A stretch of 64,000 bases of DNA from an uncultured Bacteroidales bacterium (GCA_902760965.1 CACWIN010000001.1:1-64000); one strand, 5' to 3'. Positions 17,233 through 26,970 are shown, counted from the first letter of the stretch. Numbers and translations are program-made. The notes: a model not told the origin generated them from the letters alone.

Positions 17233-17858
17233 TATCTGTTATTTGATTTATACCTATACTTTTCAAGTTTTGCCATACCCTTGGGTGAGGCAATTCCACG
17301 CAACAGGACTACAAGCGTGCCGTCAATCAGTTCATCGTACCGGAACTCGCCCCTATCGGCCTCCTTGTTGGCCATTGTACCCATAGCACTGAATGCTTTC
17401 ATGAGCACGTCCATGTTAAGGTCATCACGGAACACGCCCTGCTTTACGCCCAACTCCATGAAACCGCGCATACGGCGCGCCATGTCAGCCAGATGCTCAT
17501 GAAACAGCTTTTTAAGTTTGGGATACTTGTCCATATCCTCAAACTTGTTATGGTCTCGCTCGCGTGATTCATTAATAAGGACCTCCAAATGCTTAAGGAA
17601 CACCGTAAGCACATCCTCCTCCCTGCCAATCTCCTCCTCAAGCATCTTTGACATGCGTGCTATATGCCTGTTCATGCACTCCAAAAGGAGCTCCTCCTTG
17701 CTGCCAAAAATCTCATAAAGGGTACGTTTGGAGACCGATAACTCCTGCGCCACATCATCCATTCGCACAGAAAGATTGCCACACCGCAGAACAATCTCCG
17801 ATGTGGTCTCAATAGCCCTCTCACGAATCTCCTCCCTATTTGACGGATTGATTATCAT
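17232..17858 (-). CDS. TetR/AcrR-family transcriptional regulator of the efflux operon
   Basis: The 208-residue protein has an N-terminal helix-turn-helix (about residues 10-57) with the TetR signature MDDVAQELSVSKRTLYEIFG followed by SKEELLLECM, and a variable ligand-binding C-terminal domain. It is the first gene of the efflux operon and its end overlaps the tolC start by one base. A palindrome with GAAAACTC arms overlaps its probable promoter region, which suggests it represses its own operon until an inducer is bound. The inducer is unknown. Confidence 0.92.
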   Translation of the reverse strand: MIINPSNREEIRERAIETTSEIVLRCGNLSVRMDDVAQELSVSKRTLYEIFGSKEELLLECMNRHIARMSKMLEEEIGREEDVLTVFLKHLEVLINESRERDHNKFEDMDKYPKLKKLFHEHLADMARRMRGFMELGVKQGVFRDDLNMDVLMKAFSAMGTMANKEADRGEFRYDELIDGTLVVLLRGIASPKGMAKLEKYRYKSNNR

Positions 17859-17881
17859 TATTCGTCCTTTATTTCAGGGCG

Positions 17882-17921
17882 CAAAGATACAAGAAAACTC
17901 CACGCACCGCGCAGAGTTTTC
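17882..17921 (-). promoter_or_regulatory. Promoter and candidate operator of the tetR-efflux operon
   Basis: On the reverse strand TATCTTTG (17882-17889) matches TAnnTTTG, 23 bases before the tetR start. Just upstream, GAAAACTC (17893-17900) and GAGTTTTC (17914-17921) form an 8-base perfect inverted repeat with 13 bases between the arms, covering the -33 region. That position and size fit a TetR-type operator. Confidence 0.5.
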
Positions 17922-17986
17922 CGACTAAAATACTCTATTTAGCCATTTTTAGCACTTGCCGACAAAAGCGGACCGTCCCGTTTATC

Positions 17987-18430
17987 TTATTCTGAAAGAA
18001 GGTCCTTGAGAAATGCGTCAAGGTCTTCATCCAAGCCTTGCATGAGGCTTTGGCTGAGCAGGGTGTTGTCATCGTCAAAGAGCATGAGCTCGGCCACAGT
18101 CTCGCGGTCATCGTCAACCAGGACAAATGAGAATGGTTTCCAGATGGCAAGGTTTTCCAACGGCTGCACCTGGTCAATATCCTTAAGGATACGGCGCAAC
18201 GCCTTTTCCATTACCTGGTAAAAATCCTCCTCGGGTATCTCAACCAGGTCCGATAGTCTGGTGGTGGCCAGATCGCGGTCATCATCACTTACGGTCACTT
18301 CGCCCGTTTCACGTATGGGCATGATATGGATGTCCGTTACAACCGACTGTTCTTTCGGACCACGGAACTCTTTCAAAGCCTCGTTAATGAGTGTCTTGAT
18401 TTCCTGAAATGATGATTCGCTCAATCTCAT
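17987..18430 (-). CDS. Small acidic protein of unknown function downstream of secA
   Basis: The 147 residues are strongly acidic, with D/E clusters such as VSDDDRDLA, LVDDDRE and LFDDDNTL and an acidic C-terminal helix (GLDEDLDAFLKDLLSE). There is no signal peptide, membrane helix or cysteine motif. The pattern suggests an alpha/beta cytosolic protein. It starts 21 bases after the secA stop in the same direction, so it is probably co-transcribed with secA. I do not recognise a family and cannot assign a function. Confidence 0.75.
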   Translation of the reverse strand: MRLSESSFQEIKTLINEALKEFRGPKEQSVVTDIHIMPIRETGEVTVSDDDRDLATTRLSDLVEIPEEDFYQVMEKALRRILKDIDQVQPLENLAIWKPFSFVLVDDDRETVAELMLFDDDNTLLSQSLMQGLDEDLDAFLKDLLSE

Positions 18431-18451
18431 AGCTGTATGGTTTTTTGTTGT

Positions 18452-21400
18452 TTACAGACCTTGGCCGTGGCAGTTCTTGAACTTTTTGCCGCTGCCGCAC
18501 GGGCAGGGGTCATTACGTCCCGGTGTCTTGTCCACACGGATAGGTTCACGAACCTGCTGACGGGTGTCGCGTCCGGCTGCTGCACGCTGGTTTGGATCTC
18601 CCAGATCGCTACTGCGGTTCTCGGTGTACTGACGGCGCTGCTGACGGTTCTGTGCCGGGGCCTCACGTACCTGTTCGGGATCGGGCTCAGGAATCTGGCC
18701 GCGCATCAGGATTGATACGGTCTGGTCATTCATCTTGTTGACCATATTGTCAAACAGGGTTACGGACTCCAGCTTGAATATAAGCAACGGGTCTTTCTGC
18801 TCGTAGCTGGCGTTCTGGACGGAGTGCTTAAGTTCATCCAGTTCACGAAGGTTCTCTTTCCAGCACTCGTCTATGGTGTGCAGCATGATTGCCTTCTGGA
18901 ACGATGTAACCACGCTCTTGCCGTCACTGTCATATGCCTCCTTAAGGTTGCACGGAATCTGATATACGCGGCGGCCGTCAGTAATAGGAATCAGTATGTT
19001 CTGATAGCGGTCACCCTGCTCCTCGAATACCTTCTTTATTACAGGAGTGACTATCTGGGCCATGCGGTCGCACTTACGCTTAAAGTTGTCCATTGCGGCT
19101 GCAAAGATTCGGTCCGAAATCTCATCCTGTTTCATCTTTTCAAACTCCTCCTCAGTGAAGGGCAGCTCTATGGCCAGCACGCGGAATGCCTCCATCTGCA
19201 GGCTTTCGTAATCGGCGCAGTTCTCAACTGCTCCGGCTGAGCGGTCCCAGATCATATTGGCTATATCCATGCCAATACGCTCTCCAATCAGGGCGTGACG
19301 TCGCTTTTCGTATATTACGGTACGCTGCTTGTTCATTACGTCATCGTACTCAAGCAAACGTTTACGTATACCAAAATGGTTCTCCTCAACTTTCTTTTGA
19401 GCCTGCTCAATACGCTTGGTAATAAAGCTGTTCTCAATCATCTCATCCTCCTCAAGTCCCAGCTTGTCCATGAGCGGAGCTATACGGTCCGAACCGAACA
19501 GACGCATCAGGTTATCCTCAAGCGAGATAAAGAATACCGATGAACCCGGATCTCCCTGACGTCCGGCACGACCACGCAACTGGCGGTCAACACGGCGGCT
19601 CTCATGACGCTCGGTACCTACGATAGCCAGACCACCGGCCTCACGTACCTCAGGTGACAGCTTGATATCGGTACCACGACCTGCCATGTTGGTAGCAATG
19701 GTTACTATGCTCTTTTGACCGGCTTTGGCAACAATATCAGCCTCCTTTTGGTGCAGCTTGGCGTTCAGCACGTTATGCTCAATCTTACGCATGGTAAGCA
19801 TACGGCTAAGCTGCTCGCTTATCTCGACCGATGTGGTACCAACCAGTACCGGACGACCTTGGCCAACCAGCTTTACTATCTCCTCTATTACGGCCTTGTA
19901 CTTTTCACGTTTGGTCTTGTATATGCGGTCATTCTGGTCTATACGAGCTATTGGCTTGTTGGTGGGAATTACCACAACATCCAGCTTGTAGATATCCCAG
20001 AACTCACCTGCCTCGGTCTCGGCCGTACCGGTCATACCGGCCAGCTTGTGGTACATACGGAAGTAGTTCTGCAAGGTAATTGTGGCGAATGTCTGGGTTG
20101 CGGCCTCAATGTTCACACGCTCCTTGGCCTCCACAGCCTGGTGCAGTCCGTCACTCCAGCGGCGTCCCTCCATAACACGGCCTGTCTGCTCATCCACAAT
20201 CTTTACCTTGCCGTCCTCGGTCACAATGTAATCAACATCGCGCTCAAACATGCAGTAGGCCTTGAGCAGCTGGTTGATTGTATGTATGCGCTCGCTCTTT
20301 ACGGCGTAGTTGGTAAGCAGCTCGTCTTTCTTGGCAAGACGCTCCTCCTGGCTCAGGTCAGTCTGTGCCTCAAGCTCTGAGAGTTGTGATGCGATATCGG
20401 GCAGGATAAAGAACTCCGGATCCTTGTTGGTGCCGCTAATAAGCTCAACACCCTTATCAGTAAGGTCTACGCTGTTCAGTTTTTCATCAATTACAAAGTA
20501 CAGTGGCTCAACAGCCTCAGGCATACGCTTGTTCTGCTGTTCCATGTAAATTTCCTCGGTCTTTTGCATGCCGACCTTAATGCCCGGCTCACTAAGGAAT
20601 TTTATCAGAGCCTTGTTCTTGGGCAGAGCCTTAAAGCTACGGAACAATGACAGGAAGCCTTCGGCTACCTCATCCTGATTCTCGGAATGTACCTTCTTGC
20701 GGGCATCGGCCAGATACTGCGTAGCAAGACGCTTCTGAGCCTCAAAGAGCTGCTCCACCTGAGGACGCAACTGCTCAAACTGTTGGTCATCGCCCTTTGG
20801 TACGGGACCGGATATAATAAGAGGTGTACGGGCATCGTCAATGAGCACCGAGTCAACCTCATCCACGATTGCATAGTTGTGTCCGCGCTGTACCAGCTCA
20901 TTGGGATTTCCGGCCATATTGTCACGCAGATAGTCAAAACCGAACTCGTTATTGGTTCCGAACGTGATATCGGCACGGTAGGCGTTACGGCGGGCCTCGG
21001 AGTTGGGCTGATGCTTGTCGATGCAGTCAACAGACAGTCCGTGGAACATATAGAGCGGACCCATCCACTCGGCATCACGCTTGGCCAGGTAATCGTTCAC
21101 TGTTACCACGTGTACGCCGTTGCCTGTCAGGGCGTTGAGGAATACCGGCAGGGTGGCCACAAGGGTCTTACCTTCACCGGTTGCCATCTCGGCAATCTTG
21201 CCTTTATGCAGTACCACACCGCCAAACAGCTGTACATCGTAGTGGATCATATTCCACACGGTGTCGTTACCACCGGCTACCCAGTGCTGCTGCCACAGGG
21301 CCTTGTCACCGTCAATTACCACAAAATCATGAGTAGCGGCAAGGTTGCGGTCAAAATCGGTAGCCGTTACCTCAACCTGAGCGTTCTCAGTAAAACGGCG

Positions 21401-21754
21401 GGCAGTCTCCTTTACTATTGCGAATACATCGGGCAGGACCTCATCAAGAACCACCTCATAGCGGTCCAGGACCTCCTTTTCCAATTTATCTATCTGGTTG
21501 AACAGAGGCTCTCTTTCCTCTAGTTCTGTCTTTTCAACCTTAGCCTTAAGTTCCTCAATACGTTTTTTCTCAGGTATGACAAAATCACGCACCTTCTGCT
21601 TGATCTGCTGTGTTGCGGCGCGAAGCTCATCATTTGAAAGTTTCTCATACTTGGGGTAAGCTGCCTTGATCTTCTCCACCCACGGCTGAATCTCCTTGAT
21701 GTCGCGGGTCTGCTTGTTTCCGAACAGTTTACCAATAAATTCGTTAAATCCCAT
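18452..21754 (-). CDS. secA: Preprotein translocase ATPase SecA
   Basis: SecA drives secretory proteins through SecYEG using ATP. At 1100 residues it is longer than the roughly 900 of E. coli SecA, as is usual in Bacteroidota. Motifs seen: Walker [10 protein letters not shown] (about 190-198), the DEAD-type [19 protein letters not shown], the cross-linking domain, the second RecA-like domain ([17 protein letters not shown] and [16 protein letters not shown]) and the zinc-binding SEC-C tail [17 protein letters not shown]. The extra length includes an N-terminal helical insertion near residues 60-100 and one after the DEAD motif at about 315-420. A Gln/Arg-rich linker precedes SEC-C. Confidence 0.98.
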   Translation of the reverse strand: MGFNEFIGKLFGNKQTRDIKEIQPWVEKIKAAYPKYEKLSNDELRAATQQIKQKVRDFVIPEKKRIEELKAKVEKTELEEREPLFNQIDKLEKEVLDRYEVVLDEVLPDVFAIVKETARRFTENAQVEVTATDFDRNLAATHDFVVIDGDKALWQQHWVAGGNDTVWNMIHYDVQLFGGVVLHKGKIAEMATGEGKTLVATLPVFLNALTGNGVHVVTVNDYLAKRDAEWMGPLYMFHGLSVDCIDKHQPNSEARRNAYRADITFGTNNEFGFDYLRDNMAGNPNELVQRGHNYAIVDEVDSVLIDDARTPLIISGPVPKGDDQQFEQLRPQVEQLFEAQKRLATQYLADARKKVHSENQDEVAEGFLSLFRSFKALPKNKALIKFLSEPGIKVGMQKTEEIYMEQQNKRMPEAVEPLYFVIDEKLNSVDLTDKGVELISGTNKDPEFFILPDIASQLSELEAQTDLSQEERLAKKDELLTNYAVKSERIHTINQLLKAYCMFERDVDYIVTEDGKVKIVDEQTGRVMEGRRWSDGLHQAVEAKERVNIEAATQTFATITLQNYFRMYHKLAGMTGTAETEAGEFWDIYKLDVVVIPTNKPIARIDQNDRIYKTKREKYKAVIEEIVKLVGQGRPVLVGTTSVEISEQLSRMLTMRKIEHNVLNAKLHQKEADIVAKAGQKSIVTIATNMAGRGTDIKLSPEVREAGGLAIVGTERHESRRVDRQLRGRAGRQGDPGSSVFFISLEDNLMRLFGSDRIAPLMDKLGLEEDEMIENSFITKRIEQAQKKVEENHFGIRKRLLEYDDVMNKQRTVIYEKRRHALIGERIGMDIANMIWDRSAGAVENCADYESLQMEAFRVLAIELPFTEEEFEKMKQDEISDRIFAAAMDNFKRKCDRMAQIVTPVIKKVFEEQGDRYQNILIPITDGRRVYQIPCNLKEAYDSDGKSVVTSFQKAIMLHTIDECWKENLRELDELKHSVQNASYEQKDPLLIFKLESVTLFDNMVNKMNDQTVSILMRGQIPEPDPEQVREAPAQNRQQRRQYTENRSSDLGDPNQRAAAGRDTRQQVREPIRVDKTPGRNDPCPCGSGKKFKNCHGQGL

Positions 21755-21813
21755 TATGCGGTTTTTCTATTTGTTACTACTTTGTATTCAATGGCAAAAA
21801 TCGTGCCGAAATG

Positions 21814-21821
21814 CAAAAGTA
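21814..21821 (-). promoter_or_regulatory. Probable -7 element for secA
   Basis: The reverse strand reads TACTTTTG, a match to TAnnTTTG, 59 bases before the secA start and inside the 79-base gap after the ATPase gene. No clear TTTG is found at the -33 distance. Confidence 0.4.
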
Positions 21822-21833
21822 GTTATTTTTCCT

Positions 21834-22961
21834 TTATTTCAATAGATTGCTTAGCCACAATCTGAGCACTGGGTCACCTATTATTATTCCGGTTTCGGTC
21901 TGTTCAATCAGTTCCTTGTCAATCAGAGCCTGTTTAAGCCTTGCAATATTTGACGGGGATCCTAAATTATACTGTTCCCTTACCGATGACTCACCGAACC
22001 CTTGACTTATCCCATCAATGACTGCTCTTAAAAAATTAAGTTGATAACTTGTAAGAGACTGTGTCTGTTCAAGGAACGTTCCGGAGTTCTGTGAAACAAG
22101 ATCATCTACGCCGGCATTAAAAGTGGCTTCAGTTGCGTCACGCTCTGTTAAGAGTAGTATGGAATAAGCAAGTTGCTGAACGTATGATGCCTGATATTCA
22201 ACGGTCTGACATATACGTTCAATCATGGTATTGCTTATGCTTTTACCAAAAACATCGAATCTGCTCTTTATATAGGGAATCCAAGTCTCCAATGGTATAG
22301 GTTTTAGGTTCAATATCTCTCCAAAACGGTAGAATGGATAACTCTTTTTCTGAAAGAGTTTCATCATCATGTGCATCTTACTACCATAAAGACAATAACT
22401 TACACTCTTCTGTCCTTGCCATGCCGTTCTCAGTTTTTTTTGGACATTCAAGGAATCCGGGAACTCCCCTATCTGTTGGAACTCATCAATACATATTATT
22501 ATGTCACATTTTTTACGCTCAGCTATCATCTGTGGTAAAGACAGAATTTCCTGTGGAGTATGCGTTTTAGGAGTAATGCCAAGTGAGACAGAATATTCTG
22601 CTGTATGGTCCGGATTTACCGAAATCTTAGGAGTCAATCTCTCTATAAAGCCTTTGGCTATTTTCTTCCATTCATCAATCTTAGATGCGGTCTGTTTAAG
22701 TAACTCGCTGGAGAAAACGTTATAAAAATCATATTCACTTCTACATGCAAATATGTCCATCCTTACTATTATCCGTTCTTTATCACTAGAAAATGATTCG
22801 GCCACCTTATTCACCAACGATGTTTTTCCCCAACGTCGTGGAGACATCAGAACAGTGTTTACTCCATATCTCATATTGGCCGACAAGCGTTCAATTTCAC
22901 TCTCTCTGCCAATAAAATGTACATTATCAGCGGGCACTCCAAAAACAAAAGGTTTCTCCAT
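21834..22961 (-). CDS. P-loop ATPase of the archaeal-ATPase (PF01637-like) type
   Basis: The 375-residue cytosolic protein has the order typical of this STAND-related ATPase group: FIGRESEIERLSANM at the N-terminus, Walker A as SPRRWGKTSLV (about residues 40-50), Walker B with CIDEFQQIGEFP (about 157-168), a sensor-like SYCLYGSKMH, and a C-terminal winged-helix region (SSVREQYNLGSPSNIARLKQ, then LIDKELIE). Such genes occur in many copies in Bacteroidota and often lack any functional partner, as here. The gene is visibly richer in A/T than its neighbours, which hints at transfer. Its promoter carries an unusual array of dyad half-sites. The biological role is unknown. Confidence 0.85.
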   Translation of the reverse strand: MEKPFVFGVPADNVHFIGRESEIERLSANMRYGVNTVLMSPRRWGKTSLVNKVAESFSSDKERIIVRMDIFACRSEYDFYNVFSSELLKQTASKIDEWKKIAKGFIERLTPKISVNPDHTAEYSVSLGITPKTHTPQEILSLPQMIAERKKCDIIICIDEFQQIGEFPDSLNVQKKLRTAWQGQKSVSYCLYGSKMHMMMKLFQKKSYPFYRFGEILNLKPIPLETWIPYIKSRFDVFGKSISNTMIERICQTVEYQASYVQQLAYSILLLTERDATEATFNAGVDDLVSQNSGTFLEQTQSLTSYQLNFLRAVIDGISQGFGESSVREQYNLGSPSNIARLKQALIDKELIEQTETGIIIGDPVLRLWLSNLLK

Positions 22962-22978
22962 AACAATCTAATTTTCAG

Positions 22979-23047
22979 CAAAAATATGATATTATTTTTG
23001 AATACACAAACTTGTGTTACACAATATTGTGTTACACACACTTGTGT
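22979..23047 (-). promoter_or_regulatory. ATPase gene promoter overlapped by an array of six dyad half-sites
   Basis: On the reverse strand, TTTG (23007-23010), 20 bases, then TATTTTTG (22979-22986) matches the Bacteroidota promoter well, 18 bases before the ATPase start. From 23004 to 23047 the DNA is an alternating row of ACACAA and TTGTGT half-sites separated by 2, 1, 2, 1 and 2 bases, so the dyads repeat every 15 bases (TTGTGT at 23012, 23027 and 23042). Only one half-site deviates (ACACAC at 23034). The first half-site overlaps the -33 box. This looks like cooperative repressor or activator binding. Confidence 0.7.
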
Positions 23048-23282
23048 TGTAGCAATTGGAGACTATCCCCCTATAAACTCTTTTTATCTTTTAAATCTGA
23101 CTCTGAATTTCAAGGTTCTTAAGTCAGAGTATGGTCTTTTCCAAAATTTCAGACTGGATTCATCCCGTACCTACATTTACTGGACCGATCGTGTCGATCT
23201 GCCATCCGATACCATTCTTGAATACGACCAACCTATATAGTATATTCTATTAGACCGTTTTACATAATTTGCATAAAAATGT
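23048..23282. other. Intergenic DNA with no recognised feature
   Basis: No gene is supported here. A + strand frame that ends at 23240 (final residues TDRVDLPSDTILEYDQPI) is open but has no convincing start or family match; it could be the last trace of a lost gene. A short inverted repeat (CTGACT near 23097 and AGTCAG near 23127) is present. Otherwise the stretch is A/T-rich spacer between the divergent ATPase and ilv promoters. Confidence 0.5.
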
Positions 23283-23312
23283 TTTGACCTATTTATAAAA
23301 TAGGTAACTTTG
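23283..23312 (+). promoter_or_regulatory. ilv operon promoter with a perfect palindrome in its spacer
   Basis: TTTG (23283-23286) and TAACTTTG (23305-23312) are 18 bases apart, a good Bacteroidota promoter, about 70 bases before ilvD. The spacer holds ACCTATTT-ATA-AAATAGGT (23287-23305), a perfect 19-base palindrome exactly between the two elements, which is an ideal place for a repressor. The leader that follows has a weak G/C hairpin (CCCCTC with GAGGGG, about 23328-23345) before a short T tract. Confidence 0.75.
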
Positions 23313-23381
23313 CAGTTCATACTCCCCCCTCCCTGCGGAGAGGGGCTTTTGATTGAAAATAAATACATTAAACAGGAAAAT

Positions 23382-25184
23382 ATGAAGATTCCATTGCGTA
23401 GTGACCAGTGTACAGTAGGACGCCGCATGGCTGGAGCCAGAGCACTCTGGGTTGCCAACGGCATGAAACCTGAGCAGTTAGGCAAGCCAATCATAGCAAT
23501 TGCAAACTCATTCACGCAGTTTGTACCGGGGCACACCCATCTGCATGAGGCCGGTCAGATTGTCAAGGCTGAGATTGAGCGTCTGGGCTGCTTTGCCGCA
23601 GAGTTCAACACCATTGCCGTTGATGACGGCATTGCCATGGGTCATGACGGAATGCTTTACTCCCTGCCCTCACGTGATATCATTGCCGATAGCGTTGAGT
23701 ACATGGTCAATGCCCACAAGGCCGATGCCCTGGTATGCATAAGCAACTGTGACAAGATCACTCCGGGTATGCTCATGGCTACCATGCGTCTTAACATCCC
23801 TACCGTATTCGTAAGCGGCGGCCCCATGGAGGCCGGCGAGCTGGGCGATGCACATCTGGACCTTATAGACGCCATGATAAAATCGGCCGATGAGAGCGTA
23901 TCGGACGCCGATGTGGAGGCAATCGAGCGCTCAGCCTGCCCCGGTTGCGGATGCTGCTCAGGTATGTTCACGGCTAACTCCATGAACTGCCTTACCGAGG
24001 TTTTAGGTCTGGCTCTGCCCGGTAACGGCACTATCCTGGCTACGCACAAAAACCGCGTCCAGCTGATGAAGGATGCAGCGGCACTCATAGTAAAGAATGC
24101 CCTCAAGTATTATCAGGACGGTGATGAGAGTGTCCTGCCGTTAAGCATAGCCAAGAAAAAGAACTTTGAGAACGCCATGAACCTGGATATAGCCATGGGC
24201 GGCTCTACAAATACCATACTACACCTGCTGGCTGTAGCCTGTGAGGCCGGTGTTGACTTTAAGATGGATGACATTGACCGTCTGTCACGTCACGTACCCT
24301 GTCTGTGCAAGGTGGCACCCAACACCCAGAAGTATCACGTTCAGGATGTTGGCCGCGCAGGCGGTGTACTGGGTATCCTGGCAGAGCTGGCCAAGGGCGG
24401 TCTGCTGCATACCGATGCCATGAACGTGACCGGTATGTCTTACGGAGAACTGATTGACAAATACAGCATACTTAAGGACAACATTGACCCAGAGGCCAAA
24501 CGCATATACTCCACCGCTCCCGCACGCAAGTTCAGCAACGAGCTTGGCTCACAGGACTGCACATACAGCACCCTTGACACCGACCGCGCAGAGGGTTGCA
24601 TACGTGACCTTCAGCATGCCTACACCAAGGACGGCGGTCTGGCTATCCTTAAGGGCAATATTGCAGTTGACGGCTGCGTTGTAAAGACCGCAGGCGTTGA
24701 CGAGAGCATCTGGAAGTTCTCAGGTCCCGCCAAGGTGTTTGACTCACAGGAGGACGCCGTTGACGGCATACTGGGCGGCAAGGTTGTAGCAGGCGATGTA
24801 GTTGTTATCACCCATGAGGGACCCAAAGGCGGTCCCGGCATGCAGGAGATGCTCTACCCCACCTCATACATCAAGTCACGCCACCTGGGTAAGGCCTGCG
24901 CACTGATAACTGACGGAAGGTTCAGCGGCGGTACATCGGGCCTGAGCATAGGACATATCTCACCCGAGGCTGCCAACGGCGGTGCCATAGGTAAGGTTGT
25001 AGATGGTGACATCATTGACATAGACATACCTGCACGCAGCATCAACGTACGCCTGAGCGACGCTGAGCTGGCAGCACGCCCCATGCGTCCGCTCACCCGC
25101 AAGCGCGTGGTGGCCAAGAGCCTCAAGGCATACGCTAATATGGTTAGTTCGGCCGATAAGGGCGGAGTGAGGATAATTGAATAA
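23382..25184 (+). CDS. ilvD: Dihydroxy-acid dehydratase
   Basis: IlvD dehydrates dihydroxy-isovalerate and dihydroxy-methylvalerate, a shared step of valine and isoleucine synthesis, using an iron-sulphur cluster. A longer frame opens with TTG at 23310, but the ATG at 23382 ([15 protein letters not shown]) gives the normal 600 residues and leaves the hairpin leader untranslated. Marks include the cluster cysteines in [13 protein letters not shown] and [18 protein letters not shown] and the C-terminal [20 protein letters not shown]. First gene of ilvD-ilvB-ilvN-ilvC; its end lies 7 bases before the ilvB start. Confidence 0.97.
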   Translation: MKIPLRSDQCTVGRRMAGARALWVANGMKPEQLGKPIIAIANSFTQFVPGHTHLHEAGQIVKAEIERLGCFAAEFNTIAVDDGIAMGHDGMLYSLPSRDIIADSVEYMVNAHKADALVCISNCDKITPGMLMATMRLNIPTVFVSGGPMEAGELGDAHLDLIDAMIKSADESVSDADVEAIERSACPGCGCCSGMFTANSMNCLTEVLGLALPGNGTILATHKNRVQLMKDAAALIVKNALKYYQDGDESVLPLSIAKKKNFENAMNLDIAMGGSTNTILHLLAVACEAGVDFKMDDIDRLSRHVPCLCKVAPNTQKYHVQDVGRAGGVLGILAELAKGGLLHTDAMNVTGMSYGELIDKYSILKDNIDPEAKRIYSTAPARKFSNELGSQDCTYSTLDTDRAEGCIRDLQHAYTKDGGLAILKGNIAVDGCVVKTAGVDESIWKFSGPAKVFDSQEDAVDGILGGKVVAGDVVVITHEGPKGGPGMQEMLYPTSYIKSRHLGKACALITDGRFSGGTSGLSIGHISPEAANGGAIGKVVDGDIIDIDIPARSINVRLSDAELAARPMRPLTRKRVVAKSLKAYANMVSSADKGGVRIIE

Positions 25185-25191
25185 TCAAGAC

Positions 25192-26886
25192 ATGAGTAAT
25201 ATGATATCCGGAGCCGAGGCGATGCTCCACGCATTGCTTGCCGAAGGCGTGAACACCGTATTTGCATACCCCGGCGGCACAATAATAAAGGTGTTTGACG
25301 CACTGTATGACCACCGCAAGGACCTCAAGCAGATTCTGGTACGTCATGAGCAGGGTGCTGCGCATGCAGCACAGGGGTACGCCCGCGTATCGGGCCGTAC
25401 CGGTGTGGCGATCGTTACCAGCGGTCCCGGTGCCACAAATACCATAACCGGCATAAGCGATGCCATGCTTGACAGCACACCCCTTGTGGTTATAGCAGGT
25501 CAGGTAGGTACCGAGGCATTGGGCACCGACGCTTTCCAGGAGATTGACCTGGTGGGTGTTACCCAGCCTATCACCAAATGGAGCTATCAGATACGCCGCG
25601 CCGAGGATATAGCCTGGGCAGTGGCCCGCGCATTCTACATAGCAGGCTCCGGCCGTCCGGGTCCCGTGGTGCTTGACTTTACCAAGACCGCCCAGATGCA
25701 GCAGATAGATTTCAAGCCTGCCAAGATAGACTACGTACGCAGCTATATCCCCACTCCCGATCCTGTTGAGAGCCAGATAAACGATGCCGTTCGTCTGATT
25801 GACAGCGCCAAGAAACCGCTTGTACTGGTAGGTCACGGCGTAGAGCTTGGCAATGCCGAGCAGGAACTGGCCGCTTTCATCGAGAAGGGAGACCTTCCCG
25901 CTGCACGTACCCTGCTGGGCCTCTCCGCGCTCCCATCGGACCACCCGCTCAACATGGGTATGCTGGGAATGCACGGCAACCTGGCGCCTAACGTCAAGAC
26001 CAACCAGTGCGACGTTCTGATTGCAGTGGGTATGCGTTTTGACGACCGCGTTACCGGCACGCTCTCTACATACGCCAAGCAGGCCAAGATAATACATCTG
26101 GATATAGACAAGTCGGAGTTCGGCAAGAACGTAAAGCCCGATGTAACCGTACTTGGAGACTGCCGCCAGACCCTAAGGCTCATAACCGAGCGTATGGCCA
26201 AGGCTACCCACAAGGAGTGGATAGAGAGTTTCAAGCCTCTTGACAAGGAGGAGTTTGATAAGGTGATAGACAATGCCGTCAACCCGGGACAGGGCCCGAT
26301 CAAGATGGGGGAGGTTGTGACCGAGGTAAGCAAGCAGTCTCCCGCCAACTCTGTTCTGGTAACCGACGTAGGCTTGAACCAGATGTTCTCGGCCCGTTAC
26401 TTCAAGTACCGCATGCCACGCAGCATTGTGACATCGGGCGGTCTGGGAACCATGGGATTCTGCATGCCGGCAGCCATAGGCGCATCATTCGGCGCCCCTG
26501 ACCGTATGATACTGGCATTCTTTGGTGACGGCGGATTCCAGATGAACATACAGGAGCTTGGCACCATAATGGAGAACCAGGCTCCCGTCAAGATGATACT
26601 GATGAACAACACCTACCTGGGTAATGTACGTCAGTGGCAGCAGATGATGTTCAAGAGCCGCTACTCATGCACTCACATGATGAACCCCGACTACAGCAAG
26701 ATTGCATCGGCCTACGATATACCTTATCAGATGGTTACGAAGCGTGAGCAGCTTAAGGATGCCGTAAACAAGATGATCAGCGCCAAGGGGCCGTTCATAC
26801 TTGAGGTTGCTGTAATGGAAGAGGAGAATGTGATGCCTATGATAAAGCCCGGTAACAGGGTTGATGAAATGATATTTGAAATTTAA
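25192..26886 (+). CDS. ilvB: Acetolactate synthase, large (catalytic) subunit
   Basis: IlvB condenses pyruvate with pyruvate or 2-oxobutyrate, with thiamine diphosphate as cofactor. The ATG at 25192 (MSNMISGAEAML) is preferred to an upstream TTG that overlaps the ilvD stop; this gives 564 residues. Motifs: the catalytic glutamate region VRHEQGAAHAAQGYAR (about residue 50), the central FAD-binding domain with GMRFDDRVTGTL, and the ThDP-binding segment FGDGGFQMNIQEL followed by LMNNTYLGNVRQWQ. The regulatory subunit follows as ilvN, after a 70-base hairpin repeat. Flux therefore depends on ThiL-made cofactor. Confidence 0.97.
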   Translation: MSNMISGAEAMLHALLAEGVNTVFAYPGGTIIKVFDALYDHRKDLKQILVRHEQGAAHAAQGYARVSGRTGVAIVTSGPGATNTITGISDAMLDSTPLVVIAGQVGTEALGTDAFQEIDLVGVTQPITKWSYQIRRAEDIAWAVARAFYIAGSGRPGPVVLDFTKTAQMQQIDFKPAKIDYVRSYIPTPDPVESQINDAVRLIDSAKKPLVLVGHGVELGNAEQELAAFIEKGDLPAARTLLGLSALPSDHPLNMGMLGMHGNLAPNVKTNQCDVLIAVGMRFDDRVTGTLSTYAKQAKIIHLDIDKSEFGKNVKPDVTVLGDCRQTLRLITERMAKATHKEWIESFKPLDKEEFDKVIDNAVNPGQGPIKMGEVVTEVSKQSPANSVLVTDVGLNQMFSARYFKYRMPRSIVTSGGLGTMGFCMPAAIGASFGAPDRMILAFFGDGGFQMNIQELGTIMENQAPVKMILMNNTYLGNVRQWQQMMFKSRYSCTHMMNPDYSKIASAYDIPYQMVTKREQLKDAVNKMISAKGPFILEVAVMEEENVMPMIKPGNRVDEMIFEI

Positions 26887-26889
26887 ATA

Positions 26890-26959
26890 ACTTTGGCATT
26901 AGCTTTGGCTTTGGCCACCATGCGGTGCGTAAAGCCAACGCCAACGCCAAGGCCAAAGT
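26890..26959. repeat. TTGGCTA-type hairpin repeat, copy 2 (inside the ilv operon)
   Basis: This copy begins ACTTTGGC and ends GCCAAAGT, so the termini are complementary. The left arm has TTTGGC units and the right arm has GCCAACGCCAACGCCAAGGC, with a loop around CACCATGCGGTGCG that itself forms a small hairpin (CACC/GGTG). It fills the ilvB-ilvN gap. Confidence 0.8.
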
Positions 26960-26970
26960 AATAAACATAT

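Noticed and set aside
19715..21523. Long + strand frames opposite secA (221 and 278 codons)
   Set aside because: They mirror conserved SecA motifs and have no start context or recognisable domain.
23004..23047. Repeat array considered as a CRISPR or iteron origin
   Set aside because: The period is only 15 bases with no spacers and no cas or rep gene near; the dyads fit an operator better.
22917..23240. 107-codon + strand frame across the ATPase promoter
   Set aside because: It starts inside the ATPase gene, runs through the operator array and shows no family match. At most its end may be a gene remnant.
23328..23350. Hairpin in the ilv leader considered as an attenuator
   Set aside because: The stem is only 6 bases with a mismatch, the T tract is short, and no leader peptide with Ile/Leu/Val runs is seen.
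25144..26097. Long reverse frame (317 codons) opposite ilvB
   Set aside because: It has no family features and lies wholly opposite a certain enzyme gene; codon bias of ilvB keeps the antisense frame open.
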